NCBI RefSeq assembly: GCF_021233415.1
Contig: NZ_CP089466.1
Span: 1,736,001-1,800,000 of the forward strand
Direction of reading: 5' to 3'
DNA length: 64,000 nt
Origin: Halobacterium litoreum
Lineage (GTDB): Archaea > Halobacteriota > Halobacteria > Halobacteriales > Halobacteriaceae
Shown here: piece after piece, positions 1 through 9,376 of the stretch
How positions within the stretch are numbered: the stretch's first letter is position 1
Layout of the letters: each line of letters opens with the position of its first letter
Translations under genes and position numbers: made by a program
Notes under the pieces: generated by a model
Databases searched by the model: none
The model's input: the letters and a program-made list of their open reading frames with translations, nothing else
What the model was told of the DNA's origin: nothing

Positions 1-429
1 CGCGGGCACGTCCTTGTCCTCGCCGATGAGCGGGCGGAGTTCCTTCGCGAACGCTCGCGTGATGCGTTCGAGTTCGTCCTCGGAGTAGTCGCTCGGGTCG
101 ATGACGATGCCGCCCTTCCCGCCGCCGTACGGGATGTCGACGACGGCGGTCTTGTACACCATCCAGCCGGAGAGCGCCTTCACCTCGTCGCGGGTGACGC
201 CCGGGTGGTAGCGGATGCCGCCCTTGTACGGGCCGCGGTCGCCGTTGAACTGCGAGCGGAACGCCGTGAACGTCTCGATGGTGCCGTCGTCCATCTCCAC
301 GGACAGGGTGGTCTCCAGCACGCGCTCGGGGTGTTTGAGGCGCCGGAGGACGTCGTCCCGCACGTCGAGATACTCGCCTGCGTCGTCGAGTTGCTCCTGC
401 AGGTTCTCGAACGGATTGGACTGTGTCAT
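1..429 (-). CDS. Glutamate dehydrogenase, N-terminal part (cut by window edge)
   Basis: The reverse strand encodes about 143 residues beginning [10 protein letters not shown] and continuing through the dimerisation domain of a Glu/Leu/Phe/Val dehydrogenase. Visible family signatures are [11 protein letters not shown] and the segment [13 protein letters not shown], which carries the catalytic-site lysines. The family catalyses reversible oxidative deamination of glutamate to 2-oxoglutarate with NAD(P). The gene runs off the left edge, so the Rossmann domain and coenzyme choice are not visible. Two adjacent ATGs (429 and 432) are both possible starts, and no ribosome binding site is seen, as in leaderless haloarchaeal transcripts. 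Confidence 0.93.
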   Translation of the reverse strand, partial: MTQSNPFENLQEQLDDAGEYLDVRDDVLRRLKHPERVLETTLSVEMDDGTIETFTAFRSQFNGDRGPYKGGIRYHPGVTRDEVKALSGWMVYKTAVVDIPYGGGKGGIVIDPSDYSEDELERITRAFAKELRPLIGEDKDVPA

Positions 430-500
430 CATTTGTCTCGATTCCGGGTGTCGGGTTAAGCGTGGCGGATTGACGGGGATGATACGCGATTGACGGCGGA

Positions 501-1346
501 TTAGCGGTCGGCCGCGTTCGCGCGCGCCACGATTCGCTCGGCCTGCGCAATCAGCGGCGCGTCTATCATCTCGCCGTCCACGCGGAACACGCCTCTCCCT
601 TCCTCGTCGGCCGCTCGCTTGGCTTCGAGGACGCGCTCTGCCCACTCCACCTGCTCGGGGTCGGGCGTGTACGCGTCGTTGATGGGCGCGACCTGCGCGG
701 GGTGAATCGCCATCTTCCCGTCGAACCCGAGGCCCGCCGCGAACCGCGTCTCAGCGGCGAGACCGTCGGTGTCCTCGATGTCCGTGTAGACGGTGTCGAT
801 GGCGTCGACGTCCGCCGCGCTCGCCGCGAGCACGACGTGTTCGCGCGCGTGTAGAACCTCGGTTCCCTCGTCGGTGCGCGTCGCGCCGATGTCCGCAGAG
901 AGGTCCTCGGCGCCGAACACGAGCGCGTCGGTCGGTTCCTCGGCGGCGATGGATTGAGCGTTCAGCACGCCCGCCGCCGACTCCACGAGCGCGAGCACCG
1001 GCGCCTCGGCGTCGTGTTCGTCCAGCAGGCGACCGAGCGTCGCCACGTCGTCCGCGTCGCCCGTCTTCGGGAGCATCACCGCGTCGAATCCGCCATCCGA
1101 GAGGACGGCTTCCACGTCGTCGCCCGCGCCCGACCCGACGGGGTTGACGCGCACGCACACCTCGCAGTCCGGGTCGAACTCGGCGTCGTCGAGCACGCCC
1201 CGGACCGCCGCCCGCGCCTCGTCTTTCTGCCCCGGCGCGACTGCGTCTTCGAGGTCGAACACCACCACGTCGGCGCCCGCGCCGGGCGCCTTCCGCATCA
1301 ACTCGGGCTGGTCGCCCGGCGAGAACAGCACGCTTCGTCTGACCAT
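501..1346 (-). CDS. citE: CitE-like HpcH/HpaI family lyase (citrate lyase beta / methylmalyl-CoA lyase type)
   Basis: The 281-residue protein starts [20 protein letters not shown] and has [11 protein letters not shown], the CitE/malyl-CoA-lyase core with its metal-binding acidic residues, then ALVESAAGV and [13 protein letters not shown]. The family is a TIM-barrel, Mg-dependent group that cleaves or forms acyl-CoA C-C bonds (citryl-, malyl- or methylmalyl-CoA). A MaoC-type hydratase is encoded divergently just downstream and a glutamate dehydrogenase lies beside it. That context fits the methylaspartate cycle (beta-methylmalyl-CoA lyase plus mesaconyl-CoA hydratase), but substrate specificity cannot be read from sequence. 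The family assignment is secure and the pathway is inferred. Confidence 0.85.
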   Translation of the reverse strand: MVRRSVLFSPGDQPELMRKAPGAGADVVVFDLEDAVAPGQKDEARAAVRGVLDDAEFDPDCEVCVRVNPVGSGAGDDVEAVLSDGGFDAVMLPKTGDADDVATLGRLLDEHDAEAPVLALVESAAGVLNAQSIAAEEPTDALVFGAEDLSADIGATRTDEGTEVLHAREHVVLAASAADVDAIDTVYTDIEDTDGLAAETRFAAGLGFDGKMAIHPAQVAPINDAYTPDPEQVEWAERVLEAKRAADEEGRGVFRVDGEMIDAPLIAQAERIVARANAADR

Positions 1347-1438
1347 ACCGGAACGAGTGAACCGCGTGCCTTGTAGGTTTCCGGACTGTGTTGAGGACGC
1401 GGATTCGGTGGCTATCGACTCGCCGCCGACGCTGTTTA

Positions 1439-1527
1439 GAAAGCCCCGGCGCGCGACGCAAGCACCGAGGGAGCGACGCGACCGAGGCGCACAGCGAGCG
1501 CACCGAGTCCACCGCGTCGGGGCTTTC
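1439..1527. repeat. Intergenic inverted-repeat element with GAAAGCCCCG arms
   Basis: A perfect 10-base inverted repeat, GAAAGCCCCG (1439-1448) and CGGGGCTTTC (1518-1527), encloses a loop of about 70 bases rich in GAGCG/CGAGC words. It sits in the 278-base gap between the divergent citE and maoC genes. A similar element with GAAAGCCCC-type arms occurs at 44327-44430. It could be a dispersed haloarchaeal repeat, a structured RNA or a transcriptional boundary. No coding potential is apparent. Confidence 0.6.
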
Positions 1528-1624
1528 GAAGCGGCCTACCAACTGTTGGAGTCGTCGCCACTGACACCGAGAAACGAGACGAACTTCCGGAGTCGTTTTG
1601 CCGGAGGCGAGAAACGTCCCGAGT

Positions 1625-2104
1625 ATGCCCGGCCTGTACTACGAGGAGTTCGAGGAGGGGGAGACAATCGAGCACGACCGGCGACGCACCGTCTCGGAGT
1701 CGGACAACCAGCAGTTCTGCGACATGACGATGAACCAACAGCCGCTGCACCTCGACGCGGAGTTCGCGTCCGAGACGCAGTTCGGGGAGCGCCTCGTCAA
1801 CGGACTCTACACGATGAGCCTCGCCGTCGGCATCACCATCCCCGAGACGACGGACGGCACCATCGTCGCGAACCTCTCGTACGACGACGTGGAGCACCCG
1901 AACCCGGTCTTCCACGGAGACACCATCCGGGTGCAGTCCACCGTCACCGACAAGCGCGAGACGAGCGACGGCGAGCGCGGCGTCGTCACGATGCGCGTCG
2001 AGGTGTTCGCCGTGAACCGCGAGAACGAGGGCGGCGATTCGCCGCTGGTCTGCGAGTTCGAACGCACCGTCCTCTCGCTCAAGCGCGAGCACGCCGCCGA
2101 GTAG
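1625..2104 (+). CDS. MaoC-family hot-dog dehydratase/hydratase
   Basis: The 159-residue protein from the ATG at 1625 (MPGLYYEEFEEGETIEHD) has the MaoC hot-dog pattern: TVSESDNQQFCDMTMNQQPLHLDAEFA, with the catalytic Asp/His region, then FGERLVNGLYTMSLAVG. MaoC proteins hydrate 2-enoyl-CoA or related CoA esters. Its partner across the intergenic repeat is a CitE-like lyase, so mesaconyl-C1-CoA (beta-methylmalyl-CoA) hydration is an attractive inference. The longer in-frame start at 1598 adds nine unconserved-looking residues, so I prefer 1625. Confidence 0.85.
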   Translation: MPGLYYEEFEEGETIEHDRRRTVSESDNQQFCDMTMNQQPLHLDAEFASETQFGERLVNGLYTMSLAVGITIPETTDGTIVANLSYDDVEHPNPVFHGDTIRVQSTVTDKRETSDGERGVVTMRVEVFAVNRENEGGDSPLVCEFERTVLSLKREHAAE

Positions 2105-2245
2105 CGCGGAGGCGACTCGCGTCGTGCCGACGACTGGCACGCCCGCGGTACACTTTTGTCAGTTCGCGGTGACGACGAACTGTGCTCAGCTAGCGTCGTC
2201 GCAGTCCGCCAGCGCCGCCCGCCGACCGACACCCGCTAGTCACCG

Positions 2246-4009
2246 ATGTACGATTCACGCGACGACGTCCCCGAGACGCACCGCTTCGACCTGACCCGCA
2301 TCTTCGACGGCCGCGAGGACTGGGCCGACGCCGCCGACGCACTCGCCGAGTCGATAGAGACGTTCGACACGGACCGCCCGGTCGGCGACGTGCTCGCCGA
2401 CTTCGAGGCGCTGTCCGCCCGCGACCACCGCCTCCGCACGTACGCCAGTCTGCGCGCCGACGTGGCGACCGGCGACGACGACCGAGCAGCCGACCGCGAC
2501 CGCGCCGAACGCTTGCACGGCGACGTGATGCGCGTTCGCGACGACGTGGAGCGCCGCGTCCGCGAGGCCGACTACCGCGGCGCCGTACCGAGCCGATTCT
2601 CCCGCTACGTCGCGGACATCGAGCGCCGCGCCGACCGCGCGCTCGACCCGGCGGCCAGCGACCTGCTCGCCGCGCTCGACGACGTGCTCGACGCCCCGAA
2701 GCGCGTCCACCGCGCGCTCGTCGACCGGGACTTCGACCCGCCGGAAATCGAGGTCGACGGCGAGGCCGTCGTCCTGACGAGGAGCGAGCGCTCCCGAATC
2801 CAGAGCGAGGGCGACCGCGACGTCCGACGACGCGCGTTCGAGGCGGTCAGAGAGGCGTTCCGCGACCGGCGCGCGACACTCGCCGCGAACCTCGACACGA
2901 TGGCGCGCCGGAACGTCCGCCTCGCCGACGCGAGGGGCTACGACAGCGCGCTCGACGCGGCGCTCGCTGGCGACGACCCGTACGTCGCGTGCCGGCCGCA
3001 GGGCCGCCTGCCGACCGACACGTACGACGCGCTCGTCGCCGGCGTGCGCGCGAACCTCGACCCCAAGCACCGCCTCCAGCGGCTCCGCCGGGAGGCGCTG
3101 GGGGTCGAGACGCTCCGGCCGTGGGACTTGCAGGCCGCGCCAGTCGACGGCGACGCGCCCCGGTACGACTTCGACGAGGCGCGCGACCTGATTCTGGACG
3201 CCGTCTCGCCGCTCGGCGAGGCGTACCGGGCTCGGCTCGAAGTCGTCTTCGGCGAGCGTCGCGTCGACGCCTTCGACCACGCCGGAAAGACCGAGCGGGG
3301 CGCGGGCTACGCGACGCACGCGCCCGGCGCCGGGCCGTTCGTGCTCGCGCGCTGGGACGGGTCGCTCGGCCACCTGTTCCTGCTCGCGCACGAACTCGGA
3401 CACGCCGTCCACTCGTCGTTCGCGGACGACGCCCAGCCACACGTCACCTCGGGCATCCCCGGGCCGACCGCGGAACTCCCGAGCAAACTCCACGAGGTGC
3501 TGCTCGTCGACCAACTCCTCGACGCGACGACGGGCGACGAGCGCGCCGCCGTCGCGACGCGGGCGATGCGGAGCGTCGGCGCGAACCTCTTCTACTCGGC
3601 GCGCTGGTCGGCGTTCACCCACCACCTCCACGAGCGCGTCGCGGCCGGCGACCGTCTCACGGCGGACTGGCTGGACGAGACGTACGGCGACCTGTTCGCC
3701 GAGTTCGACCCCGTGGTCGCGCAGACCGACGGCCTCCGCGCCGGGTGGACGACCGGCCTCTACGGCGTCCCGCTCTACCACCACTACCCCTACATTCTCG
3801 GGACGGCGGGCGCGCTCGCGGTGGCTGACGGCCTCGGTGGGAAAACCGACCCGACCGACTACGTCGCGTTCCTCGAAGCCGGCACGTCGGCGCCGGCGGT
3901 CGAACTGCTCGCCGACCTCGGGGTCGACGCCGCGAGCGAGAGCGCCGTCTCCCGCGCAGTCTCGCGGTTCGACGACTACGTCGACGCGTTCGCTGACTCC
4001 ACTTGGTAG
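2246..4009 (+). CDS. pepF: M3 family oligoendopeptidase F-like metallopeptidase
   Basis: The 587-residue cytoplasmic peptidase matches the usual length of PepF proteins. The M3 zinc motif HELGH lies at residues 382-386 (LLAHELGHAVHSSF), with the downstream glutamate ligand expected in the following GIPGPTAELPSKLHEVLL stretch. The N-terminal half is the helical oligoendopeptidase F domain starting SRDDVPETHRFDL. The family degrades short peptides, without signal peptide or membrane segments. It is monocistronic in appearance, and a DoxX gene follows 42 bases later on the same strand. Confidence 0.93.
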   Translation: MYDSRDDVPETHRFDLTRIFDGREDWADAADALAESIETFDTDRPVGDVLADFEALSARDHRLRTYASLRADVATGDDDRAADRDRAERLHGDVMRVRDDVERRVREADYRGAVPSRFSRYVADIERRADRALDPAASDLLAALDDVLDAPKRVHRALVDRDFDPPEIEVDGEAVVLTRSERSRIQSEGDRDVRRRAFEAVREAFRDRRATLAANLDTMARRNVRLADARGYDSALDAALAGDDPYVACRPQGRLPTDTYDALVAGVRANLDPKHRLQRLRREALGVETLRPWDLQAAPVDGDAPRYDFDEARDLILDAVSPLGEAYRARLEVVFGERRVDAFDHAGKTERGAGYATHAPGAGPFVLARWDGSLGHLFLLAHELGHAVHSSFADDAQPHVTSGIPGPTAELPSKLHEVLLVDQLLDATTGDERAAVATRAMRSVGANLFYSARWSAFTHHLHERVAAGDRLTADWLDETYGDLFAEFDPVVAQTDGLRAGWTTGLYGVPLYHHYPYILGTAGALAVADGLGGKTDPTDYVAFLEAGTSAPAVELLADLGVDAASESAVSRAVSRFDDYVDAFADSTW

Positions 4010-4051
4010 CGGACGCCAGCAGTTTTCCGAGCGCGCTTCCTCGATGCATGC

Positions 4052-4483
4052 ATGGACGTCCGAGCGCGTGCCGCCGCCGTCCGCACCCGCGCGAGCGCCG
4101 CGGCCGAAACCGCGCCCGAGCCGGCGACAATCGCGCGCTGGGGGCTCGGCCTGATGCTCGTCGCGGCGGGTGCGCACAAACTGCTGAACCCGGCCGGCTG
4201 GACGGTCTACGTCGCCGACTGGCTGGCGCCGTGGCTCGTCGTCTCGCCCCGAGCGTTCATGCTCGTCAACGGCTACCTCGAACTCGGGTTCGCCGCACTC
4301 CTGCTCGCCGACCGCTGGGCGTGGGTCGCGGCGCTCGTCGCGGCCGTCTCGCTCGCGGCGACCACCGCGTACCTGACCGTCGTCTGGGTCGACACCGGCG
4401 CGTTCGGGGACGTGGTCGCGCGGGACGTGGGGCTGACGGGGCTGGCGCTCGCGGTGCTCGTGGACGCGCTCGGCGAGAACTGA
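4052..4483 (+). CDS. DoxX-like four-TM membrane protein
   Basis: The 143-residue protein has a short charged N-terminus and then about four hydrophobic segments: WGLGLMLVAAGAHKLLNP, the central FMLVNGYLELGFAALLLADR, a third, and a C-terminal one. This is the DoxX/SURF4-like topology. DoxX proteins are usually linked to redox or thiol metabolism, but the function of this one is unknown. The gene ends 4 bases from the convergent DUF418 gene. A second DoxX protein is encoded at 47754. Confidence 0.7.
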   Translation: MDVRARAAAVRTRASAAAETAPEPATIARWGLGLMLVAAGAHKLLNPAGWTVYVADWLAPWLVVSPRAFMLVNGYLELGFAALLLADRWAWVAALVAAVSLAATTAYLTVVWVDTGAFGDVVARDVGLTGLALAVLVDALGEN

Positions 4484-4487
4484 GCGG

Positions 4488-5693
4488 CTACCGGTCGGTT
4501 CGGCGAATCGGCTGGCGCTCGCCGTACGTCAGGGTTCGCCACAGCCACTCCAGGGGTCCGTACCGGTACCGGCGGAGCCACGCCACCGACACCGCGATTT
4601 GGAACGCCCAGATGGCGGCGACGACACCGAGCGCTTCCACGCGGGAGACGCGCCCGAACAGGCCGAGGCCGTGGCCGTAGAAGATGGTCGTCGCGAGCAC
4701 CGACTGGAGGATGTAGTTGCTGAACGCGGTCCGCCCGATGGCGGCCAGCCCGTGCGTGACGCGCCCGCCGGGCCGCCGCCGCGACAACAGCATGACGGCA
4801 CCGATGTACGCGCCCGCCATCGGGAACGCGCCGAAGTAGATGAACTGCTGCCAGTACAGCCCCGCGGTCGGCGACCAGCCACTCGACTCGACGTACGCGG
4901 CGCCCGCGACCATCGTGGCGACGCCGACGACGCCGCCGACCGCGACCAGCAGGCGGTAGAACCGCGCCGACCGCTCGTTCGTCAGGACGCCGGTCTTGAA
5001 CAGCGACATCCCGACGAACATCGCGCCGGCGGTCCGCCACCCGGTCGCGGCGAGGTAACTCGTCGTCTGTCGGCTCCACGCCGACGCCGCGCGGTGGTCC
5101 ATCTGGGCCAGCCAGCCGCCGCGGTACGTCGCCACTTCCGCCTGCAGCGCGGACTCGGCGGGGCGCCACGCCGGAACGAACGACGACACGTCGCCGGACG
5201 TCGCCGTGAGCAATTCGAGCAGCGACGGCACGACGAACAGCACGGCACCGACGGTGGCGAGGAATTTCGCGGACTCGTCGCGCGCGAACACGACGAACAG
5301 CGCGGTGACGCCGTACGAGACGAGGATGTCGCCGTACCACAGCAGGTACGCGTGCGCGAGGCCGAACACGACCAGCCACAGGGAGCGCCGGTAATGCAGG
5401 CGCAGCGTGGTCAGTTGGTCGTCGAACTTCCGCGTGAACAACAGCACGCTCGCGCCGAACAGCATCGTGAACAGGGTGAGGAACTTCCGCTCGGCGAACA
5501 CGTACCCGGCGAACCACGCCCAGTAGTTCGCCCCGGAGAAGTCGCCGTACACGGTCGGGTTCAACAGGACGGCTTCCGGCATCGAGAACAGGCGGATGTT
5601 GATGACGAGGATGCCGAGGAGCGCGAACCCGCGGAGCGCGTCCAGGCCGACGATTCGCTCGGACGGCGGCGTCGGTGCCGCGTCGTCGGTCAC
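4488..5693 (-). CDS. DUF418 family multi-pass membrane protein (YeiB-like)
   Basis: About 401 residues with many hydrophobic helices. The N-terminus contains the YeiB/DUF418 hallmark GLDALRGFALLGILVIN, and FTMLFGASVLLF follows. The family is predicted to act in transport or acyl transfer at the membrane, and no substrate is known. I choose the GTG at 5693 because GGAGA lies 3-8 bases upstream (complementary to the 16S tail). The longer frame opens only with TTG at 5774. The C-terminus carries the DUF418 domain through GPLEWLWRTLTYGERQPI. Confidence 0.82.
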   Translation of the reverse strand: MTDDAAPTPPSERIVGLDALRGFALLGILVINIRLFSMPEAVLLNPTVYGDFSGANYWAWFAGYVFAERKFLTLFTMLFGASVLLFTRKFDDQLTTLRLHYRRSLWLVVFGLAHAYLLWYGDILVSYGVTALFVVFARDESAKFLATVGAVLFVVPSLLELLTATSGDVSSFVPAWRPAESALQAEVATYRGGWLAQMDHRAASAWSRQTTSYLAATGWRTAGAMFVGMSLFKTGVLTNERSARFYRLLVAVGGVVGVATMVAGAAYVESSGWSPTAGLYWQQFIYFGAFPMAGAYIGAVMLLSRRRPGGRVTHGLAAIGRTAFSNYILQSVLATTIFYGHGLGLFGRVSRVEALGVVAAIWAFQIAVSVAWLRRYRYGPLEWLWRTLTYGERQPIRRTDR

Positions 5694-5816
5694 TGTCTCC
5701 CGGTTCGGTCCGCCACTCGGTCCCGTCGCTCGACTCCCTCCATCGGCTACCGGACGGTAGTCGGGCCGGCACAAAGGTGTTGCGTACGACGGTTTGCGGT
5801 CGGGGCGGCGCGCCGA

Positions 5817-7598
5817 TTACAGGATGGTGCCGTGTTTCTTCGACGGCCGGTCTTTCTCCACGTCCTCGTAGAACGCAAAGCGGTTCGCGAGTTCGGTGCG
5901 GAGTTCCGACGGCGGGACGATTTCGTCGATGACCGTCTCGCTCGCCATCCGGTGGACGTCGATGTCCTCGCGGTACTCCTCGCGGAGTTCCTGCTCGCGC
6001 TGTTTGCGCTCCTCGGGGTCGTCGATGGCGTTGAGTTTGTTCGCGTAGACCGCGTTGATGGCGGCTTCCGGGCCCATGATGCCGATTTCGCCGGAGGGGA
6101 GCGCGATGACGGATTCGGGGTCGTAGGCGGGGCCGGACATCGCGTAGATGCCGGCGCCGTACGCCTTCCGGAGGACGACCGACTGCTTCGGGACGGTGGC
6201 CTCGCTGGTGGCGTAAATCATCTTCTTGCCCTTCTCCAGAATCGCGTCCTTCTCGACCTGACTGCCCGCCATGAAGCCGGGCGTGTCACAGAGGTAGAGC
6301 AGCGGGATGTTGTACGCGTCGGACTTCCAGACGAACTCCGCGGCCTTCTCGGCGGCGTCCGGGAAGATGGCGCCGGCGCGCTCGGCGGGCTGGTTCGCGA
6401 CGATGCCGACCGTGCGGCCGTCGATTCGCGCGTACCCCGTGATGATTTCCTTCCCGTACTCGGGCTGGAGTTCGAAGAAGGAGTCCCGGTCGACCACGCG
6501 GTCGATGAGGTCGTGCATGTCGTACGCGCGGTTCGGGGCTTCCGGAATCAGGCCGTCGATGCCCGAAGTGGGCTTCGCGGGGTCTTTCGCGGGCTGACTC
6601 GGCGGCTTCTCGTCGCTGTTGTCCGGGAGGTACTGGACGAGGTCCGCGACGAGTTCGCGGGCGTGTTCCTCGTCTTTCGCCACGAGGTCGGCGCTCCCGG
6701 ATTCCTCGGCGTGGACGTGGGCGCCGCCGAGGTCCTGCATCTCGATTTCCTCGCCGGTGACCATCTTCACCATCCGCGGAGACGCGATGGCCATCGCGGA
6801 CATCCCCTCGACCATCACGGTGAAGTCCGCGAACACCGGCGTGTACGCGGCGCCCGCGATACACGGCCCGTACAGCACGCAAATCTGGGGGACGCGCCCG
6901 GAGAGCCGGCTGTGGTTGAAGTAGTACTTCCCGATGCCCTCGCGGTTCGCGAAGAAGCCGGTCTGCTGGTCGATGCGACCCCCGGAGGAGTCCATCAGGT
7001 AGAGCACGGGCTTCCCGGTCTTGAGCGCGCGCTGTTGCATCCGCAGGAACTTCTCGACGCCGCGCTCGGCCATCGACCCCGCCTTCACGGTGAAGTCGTT
7101 GGCCATGAAGTGGAGGTCGCGGCCGTCGAAGTCGGCGGCGCCCGTGATGAGGCCGTCCGCGGGCAGGCGGTTGCCCTCGTCGGCCTCCTCGACCTCGGGG
7201 CTGTCGGGGTGCCACGAGTCGAAGTTCGCGAACTTCCCGTCCTCGAACAGGAGGTCGCCGTCGCCGTCGCCGTCCTCCTCGCCGAACCAGAGGTCGAGGC
7301 GGTCCCGGACGAACAGTTTGTCCTGCTCGCTGAGGCGTTCCTTGTACTTCTCGGGGCCGCCGTCGAGGATGTCCGCGATTTCCTCGCGGAGGCGCTCCTC
7401 TCGCTCGGTCGGGCCGAGGTCGTCGAACGCTTCCTCGGCGTCCGCGTCGGTCGGTTCCTCGGGCGCCTCGGCGGTCGCCGCCGGTTCGTCGGCGTCACCG
7501 AGGTACACCTCCACGTCGTCCCGGACGTGTTCGGCGAGCGCCGCCGCGACCGCTTCCGCTTCGGACTCGGTCGCGCCGCCGCCGATGCGTACCTTCAT
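5817..7598 (-). CDS. Acyl-CoA carboxylase carboxyltransferase subunit with N-terminal epsilon-like segment
   Basis: The 593-residue protein contains both halves of the biotin-dependent carboxyltransferase fold. These include the acyl-CoA oxyanion segment LYGPCIAGAAYTPVF in the N-lobe, and GAIFPDAAEKAAEFV, CDTPGFMAGS and KAYGAGIYAMSG in the C-lobe. The family transfers CO2 from carboxybiotin to propionyl- or acetyl-CoA. The first about 40 residues, MKVRIGGGATESEAEAVAAAL, resemble the small epsilon/PccX-type subunits of actinobacterial and haloarchaeal carboxylases, so this may be a natural fusion. An acidic linker (about residues 45-75) follows. No biotin carboxylase gene is adjacent, and substrate specificity is not determinable. 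Confidence 0.88.
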   Translation of the reverse strand: MKVRIGGGATESEAEAVAAALAEHVRDDVEVYLGDADEPAATAEAPEEPTDADAEEAFDDLGPTEREERLREEIADILDGGPEKYKERLSEQDKLFVRDRLDLWFGEEDGDGDGDLLFEDGKFANFDSWHPDSPEVEEADEGNRLPADGLITGAADFDGRDLHFMANDFTVKAGSMAERGVEKFLRMQQRALKTGKPVLYLMDSSGGRIDQQTGFFANREGIGKYYFNHSRLSGRVPQICVLYGPCIAGAAYTPVFADFTVMVEGMSAMAIASPRMVKMVTGEEIEMQDLGGAHVHAEESGSADLVAKDEEHARELVADLVQYLPDNSDEKPPSQPAKDPAKPTSGIDGLIPEAPNRAYDMHDLIDRVVDRDSFFELQPEYGKEIITGYARIDGRTVGIVANQPAERAGAIFPDAAEKAAEFVWKSDAYNIPLLYLCDTPGFMAGSQVEKDAILEKGKKMIYATSEATVPKQSVVLRKAYGAGIYAMSGPAYDPESVIALPSGEIGIMGPEAAINAVYANKLNAIDDPEERKQREQELREEYREDIDVHRMASETVIDEIVPPSELRTELANRFAFYEDVEKDRPSKKHGTIL

Positions 7599-7694
7599 AA
7601 TTTTTGCCTGCTTGTGGCTCCCGCAAACCTCTTTCTCTTTCGGGCGGGTTGCCGGAGGGGCGACGAATAAGCCACGCGCGACCGAAGCGGCGGT

Positions 7695-8717
7695 ATGACC
7701 GAACCGCTGGCAGTCGTCGGCGCGGGCGCGGCGGGCGCGGCGGCCGCCTACCGGCTCCGCGACGCGGACCGCGACGTGACCGTCTTCGAGAAGTCCCGCG
7801 GCGTCTGCGGGCGCGCGGCGACGCGCCGGAAACACGGCTGTCGGTACGACCACGGCGCGAACTACGTGAAGCCCGGCGACGGCCCGGTTCAGGGCTTGCT
7901 CGACGAACTCGGGAGCGAGGGGCGCCACGACATCGCGGAGCCGGTGTGGACGTTCGACGGCGACGGCGCAGTCGCGCCCGGCAGGGACGGCGACGGGCCG
8001 AAGTGGACGTGGGAGGCGGGCATCACCCAACTCGCGAAGCGCCTGTTCGCGGAAGCCGACGCCGCGGTCCACCGGGAGACGCGAATCGAGTCGCTCGCCC
8101 GCGAGGGCGGCCGGTGGACGCTGACGGACGCCGACGGCGAGACGTACGGCCCGTTCGCGGACGTGCTCCTCACGCCGCCAGCGCCCCAGACCGCCGACCT
8201 GCTCGGCGCGACCGACTGGGGCGGCGACCGACTCGCCGACGCTCGCGACGCCGTCGCGGCGGTTCCGTACCGGAGTGTCGTCACCGCCGTCCTCCACTAC
8301 ACCTTCGAACTCGACCGGGAGTGGTACGCGCTCGTGAACACCGACGACGCCCACGACGTGGGGTGGCTCTCCCGCGAGGCGTGCAAACCCGGGCACGTTC
8401 CGGACGGCGAGAGTCTGCTGGTCGTGCAGATGGCGCCCGACTGGTCCAGGGAGCACTACGACGACCCAGCCAGCGAGCAGACCGAGGCGGCGGCCGAACT
8501 CGCCGCCGAACTGGTGGGCGACGACCGCCTGCGCGACCCGGACTGGACGGACACGCAGGGCTGGCGGTACGCGCTCCCCGAGGCGGCAGTCGACCGCGAA
8601 CCGGTGGCCGCGCTCGCGAACGCCGGCCTGCACGTCGCTGGCGACTGGGTGGTCGGCGAGGGGCGCGTCCACCGCGCGCTCGAATCCGGACTGGCGGCGG
8701 GCGACCGACTCCGGTAG
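7695..8717 (+). CDS. NAD(P)/FAD-dependent oxidoreductase, renalase/amine-oxidase-like
   Basis: The 340-residue flavoprotein has the N-terminal dinucleotide-binding motif VVGAGAAGAAAAYRL followed by VTVFEKSRGVCGRAATRR, typical of the renalase/protoporphyrinogen-oxidase-like superfamily. The C-terminal FAD-binding end is LHVAGDWVVGEGRVHRALESG. It probably oxidises an unidentified small molecule or nicotinamide species. It starts 96 bases from the divergent carboxylase gene, and an AhpD-like gene follows co-directionally after 38 bases. Confidence 0.83.
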   Translation: MTEPLAVVGAGAAGAAAAYRLRDADRDVTVFEKSRGVCGRAATRRKHGCRYDHGANYVKPGDGPVQGLLDELGSEGRHDIAEPVWTFDGDGAVAPGRDGDGPKWTWEAGITQLAKRLFAEADAAVHRETRIESLAREGGRWTLTDADGETYGPFADVLLTPPAPQTADLLGATDWGGDRLADARDAVAAVPYRSVVTAVLHYTFELDREWYALVNTDDAHDVGWLSREACKPGHVPDGESLLVVQMAPDWSREHYDDPASEQTEAAAELAAELVGDDRLRDPDWTDTQGWRYALPEAAVDREPVAALANAGLHVAGDWVVGEGRVHRALESGLAAGDRLR

Positions 8718-8755
8718 GGACAACTGCTTTGGTGGCGGCCGCCCCGGATTGAGCC

Positions 8756-9328
8756 ATGAACGACGACGCGATGCGACGGTTCCCCGTCCCCGACGAGTCG
8801 GACCTCCCGGACGACCTGCGCGAGCGAATCGAGGACGAGACCGAGCGCGCCGGCTTCACGCCGAACGTGTTCGCGGCGTACGCGTACAAGCCGAGTCACT
8901 TCCGGCCGTTCTTCGACTACTACGACGCGCTCGTCGAGGACACGCCCCTCGCCCGCGAGGAAGTCGAGATGATTGTGGTGGCGGTCTCCGGCGCGAACGA
9001 CTGCCTCTACTGCGTGGTCGCCCACGGCGCGCTCACCCGCATCTACGCCGAGGCGCCGAAACTCGCCGACCAACTCGCGACGAACCACCGCGTGGCAGAC
9101 GTGTCCGAGGAGCACCGCGCGATGCTCGACTTCGCCGTGAAACTCACCGAGTCCCCCGCCGAAGTCACGGAGGACGACGTGCAGGCGCTGTACGACGCCG
9201 GATTCTCGCAGGAGGCGGTCTGGGATATCGGCTCCGTGGCGGCCTTTTTCAACCTCTCGAATCGGATGGCGACGCTCGCTGACATGCGCCCGAACGACGA
9301 GTTCTACACGCTCGGCCGCGGCGAGTAA
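8756..9328 (+). CDS. Peroxidase-related AhpD/carboxymuconolactone decarboxylase-like protein
   Basis: The 190-residue protein has the AhpD-like active-site motif CLYCVVAHGALTRIY (CxxC followed by His four residues later) within a helical CMD domain. The motif suggests disulfide-based peroxide or peroxynitrite reduction. It ends with YTLGRGE. Its position 38 bases behind the FAD oxidoreductase suggests a shared transcript, though nothing shows that they act together. Confidence 0.85.
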   Translation: MNDDAMRRFPVPDESDLPDDLRERIEDETERAGFTPNVFAAYAYKPSHFRPFFDYYDALVEDTPLAREEVEMIVVAVSGANDCLYCVVAHGALTRIYAEAPKLADQLATNHRVADVSEEHRAMLDFAVKLTESPAEVTEDDVQALYDAGFSQEAVWDIGSVAAFFNLSNRMATLADMRPNDEFYTLGRGE

Positions 9329-9376
9329 CGCCGCTCTCGCGGGGGTGTTCGTGACCGAGCGCGCTCGGGATGCGAG

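Noticed and set aside
4599-7670. Open frame of 1023 codons opposite the DUF418 and carboxyltransferase genes
   Set aside because: Antisense to two well-supported genes with recognisable domains. Its composition (Arg, Gly, His, Val) is typical of antisense GC-rich frames.
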